From assembly GCA_021802205.1 (NCBI GenBank), contig JAKAAT010000004.1, positions 1 to 49,817 on the forward strand: a stretch of 49,817 bases of DNA. Reading direction: 5' to 3'. Position 1 is the first letter of the stretch; every line of letters starts with the position of its first letter. Under the pieces are notes generated by a model, which worked only from the letters and a program-made list of their open reading frames with translations, had not been told where the DNA came from and made no database searches. A program made the position numbers and the translations under genes. Origin of the DNA: Thermoplasmata archaeon (GTDB lineage: Archaea > Thermoplasmatota > Thermoplasmata > Thermoplasmatales > Thermoplasmataceae). This document shows positions 43,160-49,817 of this stretch, one piece after another.

Positions 43160-43525
43160 TAACTTCATGTTTAACAGCGATTAAATTCCTTTTGAGTTTC
43201 CAAGAATCCTTTAAAAATTCTTGAATTACCTACCTCTTTATTATAAACATATTCCAGATTTGTATATTAGATGATATATGCTATTTATTTTGATCATAAT
43301 ATCAAGATTTTGTAGAGTATGAGTAATGTTAAATAGATATTTTATTATTACTAATTCTATGAAAAATTCATGAAATACATTTTTAAGATATCCTTGGATA
43401 TGATACAATTCTTAAATAAATATAATTGAAAATTGAAACTACAATTAGAAATATATATTCTACAATAGTTCGAAACCTACGAAGGAATTGTAAATAAATA
43501 TTTTGCTCCAATCTATTAAATATGA

Positions 43526-43822
43526 TATCCTATAATTAGAAATCATGAGTTATCAAATATAGAGATTGTGAATAAAATATTTGGTATAATGAATAAAAAC
43601 GGAAGAATCAAATTTGTTTCCGACAGACCCGGTCATGATATAAGGTATTCTATAAACTCCGAAAAATTAAGGAAATTGGGATGGAAACCACAATACACTT
43701 TTGACGATGCATTGAAATCAACAGTGGAATGGTACATTAACAATAAAGAATGGTGGAACAAATTAATTGAGAGGAATAATAATATATTATCAGAGGAGCC
43801 ATGGAAACTGAAATGGAATTAA
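43526..43822 (+). pseudogene. rfbB: 3' fragment of a second rfbB
   Basis: About 98 residues of dTDP-glucose dehydratase: NHELSNIEIVNKIFGIMNK, KFVSDRPGHDIRYSINSEKL and STVEWYINNKEWW. It corresponds to the last third of the gene at 40130 but is clearly diverged from it. The NAD-binding and catalytic parts are missing; homology begins just after a TGA at 43523. The end overlaps the rfbC fragment by four bases, the same arrangement as the intact pair. Confidence 0.88.
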
Positions 43823-44222
43823 AAATCCAAATTCAGTTCACCTAAAGATTTTAAGTTTTTATCCTTATCAGAAATTATTATATTGTCAGGCAATTTTATA
43901 TTTAATTCCTTATCGTCGTATCTGATTCCTGAATCAAGATTACTATTGAATTTATTTGTTGCTAAATATAATACATAGGAATCCTCAAGTGCTAAAAAGC
44001 CATGAGCAAAACCTTCAGGAATAAAAAGCATCTTTCCATTGATTAATTCGTAGTGCACATTTTTTTTATAGGACTCGGAATTTTTCCTTAAATCCACGGC
44101 ATAATCTATGATTTTTCCTGACACAACTGTTACAAGTTTGCCCTGTGGTTCAGGGTTTAACTGGAAATGGAATCCCCGGAAAACATTTTTTTTTAGAAAA
44201 GGATAAATTTATCAGATTCATT
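43819..44222 (-). pseudogene. rfbC: 3' fragment of a second rfbC
   Basis: Encodes about two thirds of a dTDP-4-dehydrorhamnose 3,5-epimerase: NVFRGFHFQLNPEPQGKLV, SGKIIDYAVDLRKNSESYK, FIPEGFAHGFLALEDSYVL. Near 44190-44200 a run of A/T bases breaks the frame, and upstream of about 44222 the gene stops. An IS110 end-like sequence follows at 44232. It is a diverged homologue of 41062-41604. Confidence 0.88.
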
Positions 44223-44231
44223 ATAGAAATT

Positions 44232-44248
44232 AGAAATCATGAAAAACC
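44232..44248 (-). mobile_element. IS110 terminal remnant
   Basis: AGAAATCATGAAAAACC is 17 bases identical to the left edge of IS110 copies 1-3. No other IS110 sequence follows. It lies where the second rfbC gene breaks off. Confidence 0.6.
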
Positions 44249-44369
44249 AATCAATTCCCTGTATTGAACTATACAGAGGATTAACATTGAATTGGAATTT
44301 ATGGGAAAATGAATTATGCAACTGACTAATTAAAAGCAAAAAAATAAATATAATAAAGAGTTAAGCTCT

Positions 44370-45281
44370 ATGAGTAACGGAAGTAATACAATGAGCACTA
44401 TTTATAAGTTTAATTTAATAAAATCTGTAAAAAGACATTTTGAAATAAGTTATTTATCAATAATTAAGAACTATATTTTGGATAAAAAGAAAAATATGAA
44501 AGTAAAGGAAAAAGCCAGTGGTATTTCGGTTTCTTTATCTTTGGGCAAGATGTCTATGCTAGCAATGTTGCTAGATAATAATTGGAAGATATTAGATAAT
44601 ATCATCCCATATATTAAGTTAAGAGGACCTAACGGTGAAATCATATTTTGTAGAACAATGGCAGGATATGATTTTGGTCATTTGGTTGAGATCTATGTTA
44701 CAAAAGTATATGGAAGTAATTTTAATGGAAAAAATATAATAGATGTTGGAATGAGTAATGGTGATTCTTCGATTTTTTTTGCAAAAAATGGGGCGAAACG
44801 AGTTGTAGGTGTTGAACCGGACAAACGAAGTTTCGATCTAGCATTGAAAAATATAACCGAATCACGTATTGATAATATTATTTTACCGTTGAATAAGGCA
44901 GTAAGCCATCAATCAGGTACGATAGAGATGACGGTGTATACTTCCAACCCTAATGCCAATTCAATATATGAAAGTAATATGGTACAAATAAACGATACGA
45001 AAATAAAGGAAAATATTGAAGCAGTAAGACTTGGAGAAGTAATAGATATGTTTAATAATGAAAATATAGACCTTTTAAAGATGGACTGTGAAGGATGTGA
45101 ATATAAAGTTTTAGAAAATATACCAGAAAAATATTTTTCTAAAATAACAAAAATATACCTTGAATATCATCATGGATTACAGGATATACCGGAAATATTT
45201 AATAAACATGGATTCCATGTAAAAGTAAATGAATCGAATAACATAATGGGATATATATTAGCAAATAAAAATGTGGACTGA
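44370..45281 (+). CDS. FkbM-family methyltransferase
   Basis: 303 residues. The S-adenosylmethionine domain begins NIIDVGMSNGDSSIFFAKNG near residue 125, with VVGVEPDKRSFDLALKNI (acidic residue for the ribose) and LLKMDCEGCEYKVLENIP near 233, the characteristic DxEGxE motif of FkbM proteins. FkbM enzymes methylate sugar hydroxyls in natural products and surface glycans. The first about 100 residues form an extra N-terminal region. Its position next to the rhamnose genes suggests O-methylation of a glycan sugar (inference). Confidence 0.9.
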   Translation: MSNGSNTMSTIYKFNLIKSVKRHFEISYLSIIKNYILDKKKNMKVKEKASGISVSLSLGKMSMLAMLLDNNWKILDNIIPYIKLRGPNGEIIFCRTMAGYDFGHLVEIYVTKVYGSNFNGKNIIDVGMSNGDSSIFFAKNGAKRVVGVEPDKRSFDLALKNITESRIDNIILPLNKAVSHQSGTIEMTVYTSNPNANSIYESNMVQINDTKIKENIEAVRLGEVIDMFNNENIDLLKMDCEGCEYKVLENIPEKYFSKITKIYLEYHHGLQDIPEIFNKHGFHVKVNESNNIMGYILANKNVD

Positions 45282-45431
45282 TAATTGTTAAAATTTATTA
45301 TCGTCTTATCTATTATAATTTATATAGGAGTGAGATTCAATGACTATAAAGGCATTGTTATAGAGCCTTCTGAATGAATAGATATTGTTTACAAAATTTT
45401 GCGTCACTAAACGAACTATATCATGATGTTC

Positions 45432-45460
45432 ACAAATACTTAATATATTCTCATAATATC
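45432..45460 (+). promoter_or_regulatory. Promoter of the zinc-ribbon gene
   Basis: ACAAATACTTAATATATTCT contains CTTAATATA at 45439-45447, about 25 bases before the ATG at 45468, so the mRNA is leaderless. A near-identical orphan copy lies at 43131-43159. Confidence 0.7.
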
Positions 45461-45467
45461 AACAACT

Positions 45468-45659
45468 ATGACAATAAACAATATAACAGTGTGCCCTCAC
45501 TGCAACTTAAATATGGAATTGAAGATGGCACCATTTGAAAGGGATGGAGTAGCAATAGGCAATTTCGAGGCATACGTATGCCCAAACTGCGGAAGAGTAT
45601 TCTATACAGACAATGGCTATAATGAACTTAACAAATTCACCATGAAGAAGAAAAACTAA
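45468..45659 (+). CDS. Small zinc-ribbon protein
   Basis: 63 residues with two Cys-x2-Cys knuckles: CPHCN near residue 9 and CPNCG near 39, then RVFYTDNGYNELNKF. The metal site fits a zinc ribbon, perhaps an accessory nucleic-acid-binding or redox protein. No enzyme domain. It has its own promoter and a 54-base gap to the next gene. Confidence 0.8.
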   Translation: MTINNITVCPHCNLNMELKMAPFERDGVAIGNFEAYVCPNCGRVFYTDNGYNELNKFTMKKKN

Positions 45660-45713
45660 AGGTTTTACTCCAAAATTTTATATATTCTCTGAAAATTAAA
45701 TGCAGGTGTTATT

Positions 45714-46661
45714 TTGATAGAAAAAATAGGCATAATAGGTGCAGGTGCAATGGGATCATCCATAGCAGAGGTTTTTGCATACAACGGATACAGTGTTTAC
45801 CTCAAGGATCAGAATGCTGATTATGTGAATAAGGGAATAAGCCATGCAAGAAAGGTTCTAGATGATTTCCAGGGCTATGTGAATTCCCTTCCTGAAAAGG
45901 AGATAAAGAGAATAGAGAAGAACGGCATAGAATTGAATGAACAGCAGAGGAATACCCTTGAGAAGAACCTTGCAAGGAAGATCGACATTGATAAGATCAT
46001 ATCCAGAATACATCCGGTGGAATCATATAATGATCTATCACAATGCGGACTCATAATAGAGGCAGTCTTCGAAAAGCAGGAGATCAAGAACAATCTTTTC
46101 AGGGACCTGTCGGAATCAATCGGAGAGAATACAATAGTTGCATCAAATACATCATCACTGAGCATAACGGAGATGGCTTCAAACTATAAGTATCCGGAGA
46201 ATGCACTGATAATACACTTCTTCAATCCGCCATATACCATGCCATTAGTGGAAATAGTGCCTGCAATACAGACATCTGAGAGAACAGTGGATTCTGCATA
46301 TGAACTTATCTCAGGATTGAGGAACCACAGGGAGACCATGGTTCCGGTGAAGGCAAAGGAGAGGTCAGGATTCATAGTCAACAGGATACTCATAGAGGTA
46401 ATCAACGAGGCAATAAAAATAGTGGAGGAGGGCATTGCCGATGAGAAATCCGTGGATATAGCCATGAAGAAGGGTGCAGGATTCCCCATGGGCCCATTCG
46501 AGCTCGGTGATTATGTGGGTCTTGACATAGTCTATGATGTACTGAAATCATTCAATAAAGCATACGGTGATGCGTACATACCGCCTGAGAGGCTCAAGAA
46601 CATGATTATAGCCGGATACCTTGGAAGGAAGACCGGAAAGGGCTTTTACAATTATAAATGA
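45714..46661 (+). CDS. 3-hydroxyacyl-CoA dehydrogenase (NAD-dependent)
   Basis: 315 residues. Oxidises 3-hydroxyacyl-CoA in beta-oxidation or acts in the reverse direction. IGIIGAGAMGSSIAEVFA binds NAD; LIIEAVFEKQEIKNNLF, SNTSSLSITEMA and HFFNPPYTMPLVEIVP carry the catalytic His-Asn area (HFFNP), and the C-terminal domain shows FPMGPFELGDYVGLD. The start codon is TTG at 45714, about five bases after GCAGGTGTT, a plausible ribosome binding site. An insertion of about 25 residues around residue 65-90 (NGIELNEQQRNTLEKN) is typical of the family. G+C is a little higher than in the mobile region. Confidence 0.92.
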   Translation: MIEKIGIIGAGAMGSSIAEVFAYNGYSVYLKDQNADYVNKGISHARKVLDDFQGYVNSLPEKEIKRIEKNGIELNEQQRNTLEKNLARKIDIDKIISRIHPVESYNDLSQCGLIIEAVFEKQEIKNNLFRDLSESIGENTIVASNTSSLSITEMASNYKYPENALIIHFFNPPYTMPLVEIVPAIQTSERTVDSAYELISGLRNHRETMVPVKAKERSGFIVNRILIEVINEAIKIVEEGIADEKSVDIAMKKGAGFPMGPFELGDYVGLDIVYDVLKSFNKAYGDAYIPPERLKNMIIAGYLGRKTGKGFYNYK

Positions 46662-46726
46662 ATCATTATTTTTTATTCCATATTTTCATATAGGAAAGAT
46701 AATATTGAACACAAAGATTTACTTTT

Positions 46727-47392
46727 ATGGTTAAATTATTATTATTTGATATTGACGGGACATTGATGGAGGAATCTCCCACACATACTGCATCCTTTAA
46801 CTATATATGCCAGTCCATATACGGCGTTCAGACAGAGATAGAATCATTCCCGAGGCACGGAATGACTGATACGGGAATACTCTACGGATTGCTTAAAAAG
46901 GAGAATGTTGAGGATGACCAGATCAGGAACAGCATGAAGAAGGCATTTTCAGCAATGGTTGAATACGTTTCTGCGAATCTCAAGCCGGATGATTATAAAC
47001 TACTGGACAATGTCAGTGCAGTTCTGGATAAACTCCATAACAGCGAATACAGCCTCGGAATTCTAACTGGGAACCTCCAGGCAATAGCATCGCTCAGGCT
47101 GGAAAAATCAGGCATATCATCTTACTTCGTCGCCGGCGGCTATGGTGATGACAGCAGGGTACGTTCTGAGCTTGTAAACCATGCCATCCAGAGATTCGGG
47201 AAATCCATTGAGAGGGAAAATATCTACCTTATAGGTGATACGCCGCTGGATATAAGGGCTGCAAGAGATGCATCGGTAAATGCCATAGGAGTTGCCACAG
47301 GCGTGTATAAATCATCGGATCTGTCAGGAGCAGATCTTGTTCTTGAGAATTTCAGGGAAGAAAAAAAATTATTTGAATTCTTAAAAATTTAG
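46727..47392 (+). CDS. HAD-superfamily phosphatase (phosphoglycolate phosphatase-like)
   Basis: 221 residues. Motif I LLFDIDGTLMEESPTH (two Asp, nucleophile first), motif II LGILTGNLQ, and motif IV YLIGDTPLDIRAARDA with the metal-binding Asp pair; the helical cap lies between residues about 20 and 90. It most resembles phosphoglycolate phosphatase and beta-phosphoglucomutase-like subfamily I HADs; the substrate is not predictable. It lies 65 bases after the dehydrogenase in the same direction and may be cotranscribed. Confidence 0.9.
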   Translation: MVKLLLFDIDGTLMEESPTHTASFNYICQSIYGVQTEIESFPRHGMTDTGILYGLLKKENVEDDQIRNSMKKAFSAMVEYVSANLKPDDYKLLDNVSAVLDKLHNSEYSLGILTGNLQAIASLRLEKSGISSYFVAGGYGDDSRVRSELVNHAIQRFGKSIERENIYLIGDTPLDIRAARDASVNAIGVATGVYKSSDLSGADLVLENFREEKKLFEFLKI

Positions 47393-47668
47393 GTATCCTT
47401 TGATGCCTTTTCCAGTCTTTCTTCACCCTAATGATTCCGGTTTAATTCTATGCAAATATCCATATATTTCTCTGCTTTGATTGTTTTTAAGTCTAAATAA
47501 TCAAAAATATAATATTTATGGTTATTTTAAAAATAATGCTATGGGTGACTTCTGAAAATATCTCAATTGATTGCAATTTATTGAATATATGACAATAATA
47601 GGTTCAGGAAATTTATTCATATGATATATTCACTCCTTTTATGTTTGGATTGTTTTGTAACTGTCAAG

Positions 47669-47679
47669 AATATATATGA
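47669..47679 (+). promoter_or_regulatory. TATA box of the HxlR-type regulator
   Basis: AATATATATGA is centred about 25 bases before the ATG at 47698, leaving no room for a leader. The region 47393-47668 upstream of it holds no gene. Confidence 0.6.
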
Positions 47680-47697
47680 ATTCGCATTATATATTGT

Positions 47698-48030
47698 ATG
47701 GATCAAAACATTGCTAATGCGTGCATGCTCCACGAGAATGGAAAAACAATCTGCATAGACCCATCACTGCCTATCTTCAGGCTGATGGGAAAAAGATACA
47801 CAATGTTCATTCTTGGAGTGATAGGAAATAACAATACAAGAAAGAATTTCAATGATATTGTTAAATCCATTCCAGGCTCCAGCAGGACAATTATTGCAAA
47901 GAGGATCAGGGAACTTATTCAAGCAGGAATGATCAAGAAATGCCATAATAAAGTTCTAAGCTATGAACTTACAGAATTGGGATATAAAATAAGGAAAGGA
48001 ATAATTTGCTTTCTGGAAGAACTTGGATAA
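47698..48030 (+). CDS. HxlR-family winged-helix regulator
   Basis: 110 residues. FRLMGKRYTMFILGVIG opens the HxlR winged-helix domain, IVKSIPGSSRTIIAKRIREL is the recognition-helix area, and ELIQAGMIKKCHNKVLSYEL the wing. Cys at 9 and 19 in the N-terminal arm could make it redox-sensitive, as known for some family members; this is only a possibility. It is alone, with its own promoter, and its targets are unknown. Confidence 0.87.
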   Translation: MDQNIANACMLHENGKTICIDPSLPIFRLMGKRYTMFILGVIGNNNTRKNFNDIVKSIPGSSRTIIAKRIRELIQAGMIKKCHNKVLSYELTELGYKIRKGIICFLEELG

Positions 48031-48132
48031 ATCGAAACACTTGTGATGAATTAATAGATATATAACAACGTATTTTTTAACATTAAAAGCTAGAAGCCAC
48101 ATATATTGATATTAGAAGGATGTCGTTTATCC

Positions 48133-48264
48133 TTACAATTTCATCAAATATTCATGAGCCCGTTGATGCTTCCATTTATATCTGTTTTTCACCTCTTCAG
48201 AAATTGGTCTAGGAGTGTTATACAATTCCTTATCATTCAGTGTAAAAAAATGAAGATGCTTGAA
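48133..48264 (-). pseudogene. Unassigned short frame downstream of the AbrB gene
   Basis: An open frame of 43 codons with no ATG reads FFTLNDKELYNTPRPISEEV, KNRYKWKHQRAHEYLMKL and TAA. Its composition is protein-like and it lies on the same strand just after the AbrB gene, where a partner toxin gene often sits. I cannot assign it. Confidence 0.25.
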
Positions 48265-48274
48265 TCATGATATA

Positions 48275-48523
48275 TCATAATGTATTCCTTTTAAAAATTT
48301 CATTTTTATATTCGTTATATGTTATTTTATTTATACTCATTCCGTTTTTAGAAATATCTCTAAATATTTTTACCGAATTCGTTTTTAATTTTTCCAGTAT
48401 TATTCTATCACCATCTAATCTGAAAATTACCCTTGAACCGGGTGTGATTTTTAGCGCTTTTCTTAAGGCAAGCGGTATCACAACCTGCCCGTTGCGACCT
48501 ACTTTCATTTCTTTTTCATTCAT
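48275..48523 (-). CDS. AbrB/SpoVT-domain DNA-binding protein
   Basis: 82 residues. MKVGRNGQVVIPLALRKALK, then ITPGSRVIFRLDGDRIILE, is a complete swapped-hairpin AbrB domain, as in archaeal regulators and MazE/VapB-type antitoxins. The C-terminal 35 residues (FRDISKNGMSINKITYNEYK) are extended. No convincing toxin gene is adjacent, only an unassigned fragment at 48133-48264. It may be a lone regulator. Confidence 0.85.
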   Translation of the reverse strand: MNEKEMKVGRNGQVVIPLALRKALKITPGSRVIFRLDGDRIILEKLKTNSVKIFRDISKNGMSINKITYNEYKNEIFKRNTL

Positions 48524-48551
48524 GTATACTTACCAGTATGTTAACACATAA

Positions 48552-49010
48552 CATGTACTTATATTTTCTTTGATAATGAAATCCTTTTGTGATAAAGCTC
48601 GTCACTATGAAAGAAATATTGAAAGATCGGACAATATCCAATAGGAATACCGCCATTCACTGGGCTAATATGCTTAATTTAACTGCTATGGCTGAGGGTT
48701 CCTGAAAATACTGGTCAATGTTTATGAGAGCAAATAAATTCCTTTAGGTCTATTTCATGAATATCTTAATTCTGTTGATATGCAAAGTACCCAGATTCTT
48801 ATTGCCTTAGTTAACGGCATTGTTTAAAATTATAGATTAATTAGGATCAAATACTATTACACTTCCTTATATGAAAGTGATATTCCGTGAATTTATTATT
48901 CTGTTTAATTCACTGGTCTCTCAATGATAACCGGTTACAGGAAAAATCGGAAAGAAAATCATCAACATTGTATAAGTAATTATTGAAAAATAAATATAAA
49001 ATTAATAGAG
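48552..49010. other. Gene-free stretch, nothing recognised
   Basis: About 460 AT-rich bases between the AbrB gene and the convergent end of the sugar-binding protein gene. No ORF with a recognised domain, no repeat. The end of the solute-binding gene is followed by several A/T runs (48980-49020) that could serve as a terminator. Confidence 0.4.
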
Positions 49011-49024
49011 ATATAAAAAAATTA

Positions 49025-49817
49025 TTAGACGATTATGGGTTTATACATACCATTTTCATAGTCCTGTGCAACTGTATAGTTGTAATTGCTCAGCAGATAT
49101 GAGTACATGGCTGAGTTGGCATTTGCAAGTGCAGTGGATATGGAACTGTAAGTCTGCGCATGCCCGCTGGTTATAACAGTGCTCCATGCTGAATCCATTA
49201 ATGTCTGCCATTCCCCTATCCATGGTACAGGGTCTCTTATGAATACCCCTTCGCTTATGGCCTTTAATGATACGTTAAGCACTGAGTTGTTTCCGGTTAA
49301 GCCTGTTACATTCATACCTACGGTGCTGGTATCCACTGAACCGGGCCACTGGTAATCCATCATTGTGTATTTATCTGCGGCTAATCCCTTGTATGTTGCC
49401 CAGTATGAAGTTTTGTACTCAGGGCTGAAATACTTGCTCAGGTTGTATATGTAATACATTGCGCTGACATCGTTGGTAGAGTTGAATGTAACCGGGTTGC
49501 CTCCGAACTGTACGAAGAACTGGTAAAGCTCCGTTGCAGTACTGGCTCCTCCATGTCCCTGGAAATTGATCATGCCTCTTCCGTACTTTGTATCCAGTAT
49601 TTTTGCATCGTTGAGCAGTGCAGTGAAATTGCTTGGCTCTGCGTTTATGCCTGCGTTTTTCAGTGCGGTCTGATCAATCCATACCAGCGGTGTGTTTATG
49701 ATTTCTGTTATAAATGGTACAGATCCGGAGAATATTGTGCCTTCATAGTCTGTAAGATCCACTATTGATGGGATTACATTGCTCGGCATCAGTGTTTTTA
49801 CTCCTCCCTTTACCGTG
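49025..49817 (-). CDS. Extracellular solute-binding protein (ABC sugar transporter), 5' end outside window
   Basis: The frame is open to the window edge, so about 264 C-terminal residues are visible and the signal peptide is not. IVDLTDYEGTIFSGSVPFIT, WIDQTALKNAGINAEPSNFT and MINFQGHGGASTATELYQFF follow the pattern of family 1 solute-binding proteins, where a linker is followed by the sugar-cleft Trp and Gly-rich turns. Near the end, EWQTLMDSAWSTVI and MYSYLLSNYNYTVAQDYENG give the typical closing helices. The protein sits outside the membrane and delivers sugar to an ABC permease, presumably encoded beyond the edge. Confidence 0.78.
   Translation of the reverse strand, partial: TVKGGVKTLMPSNVIPSIVDLTDYEGTIFSGSVPFITEIINTPLVWIDQTALKNAGINAEPSNFTALLNDAKILDTKYGRGMINFQGHGGASTATELYQFFVQFGGNPVTFNSTNDVSAMYYIYNLSKYFSPEYKTSYWATYKGLAADKYTMMDYQWPGSVDTSTVGMNVTGLTGNNSVLNVSLKAISEGVFIRDPVPWIGEWQTLMDSAWSTVITSGHAQTYSSISTALANANSAMYSYLLSNYNYTVAQDYENGMYKPIIV

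Noticed and set aside
43538-43548. IS110 terminus at AGAAATCATGAG
   Set aside because: The match stops after ATGA and the bases are explained as rfbB codons (RNHEL), so this one is coincidence, unlike the longer match at 44232.
48133-48523. AbrB-based toxin-antitoxin module
   Set aside because: The fragment after the AbrB gene has no start codon or recognisable toxin fold, so a module cannot be claimed.
1-49817. tRNA or rRNA genes
   Set aside because: No cloverleaf with a TTCGAAT-type arm and matching acceptor stem, and no conserved rRNA segments, were recognised on either strand by eye.

Overview
The window looks like an AT-rich archaeal chromosome, most likely from the Thermoplasmatales (Ferroplasma, Acidiplasma or Cuniculiplasma relatives). 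This is inference. It rests on low GC, heavy use of AGG/AGA and ATA codons, TATA boxes about 25 bases before start codons with no room for a leader, DUF2079 membrane proteins, DUF2080 transposon proteins and archaeal-type glycosylation enzymes. No rRNA or tRNA gene was seen.

Layout. 1-7.1 kb: surface-glycan genes (end of a DUF2079-like protein, a GT4-GT2 fusion glycosyltransferase, a GT4, a full DUF2079 protein, a dolichyl-phosphate-sugar-type GT2, a sugar epimerase). 7.1-9.1 kb: a helix-turn-helix ORF, then about 650 bases of noncoding tandem and inverted repeats built on GTTTTGAACAGG. 9.1-12.5 kb: a second epimerase, a GT4, an IS remnant and a GT2-like gene. 12.8-23.7 kb: an insertion-sequence pile-up. 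It holds two IS3-type elements (one split by an IS110 element, the other by a bacterial-type group II intron), a second IS110 copy, and between them a PAPS-reductase-like/sulfatase-like gene pair. 23.8-34.6 kb: a GT2-like gene, a 1053-residue membrane protein and a GT4, separated by intact or broken IS110, IS3, IS256, ISAzo13-like, IS21, IS701-like and DUF2080-type elements. 34.8-38.1 kb: more nested insertions and glycosyltransferase debris. 38.3-41.6 kb: a complete dTDP-rhamnose set (rfbA, rfbD, rfbB and convergent rfbC). 41.6-45.3 kb: a complete DUF2080-type IS, a decayed second rfbB/rfbC pair and an FkbM methyltransferase. 45.4 kb to the end: ordinary chromosomal genes (zinc ribbon, 3-hydroxyacyl-CoA dehydrogenase, HAD phosphatase, HxlR and AbrB regulators, end of a sugar-binding protein).

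The glycan genes fit together as a pathway: dTDP-rhamnose and epimerised nucleotide sugars are made, several GT4/GT2 enzymes transfer them, a polyprenyl-phosphate sugar donor is charged, membrane proteins act on the outer face, and FkbM-type and sulfatase-type enzymes may decorate the product. The locus is being reshuffled by IS activity.

The strongest lead is the noncoding end of the IS110 elements. Four copies are present; three keep a structured RNA region with two internal loops. One loop is nearly constant and its two arms repeat short sequences found at the two element ends. The other loop has two arms that differ sharply between copies, although the rest is almost identical. In copy 1 one variable arm matches the DNA next to the insertion. 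This is the layout expected of a bridge RNA with donor- and target-binding loops. The second lead is the group II intron, whose removal exactly restores the IS3 transposase reading frame.
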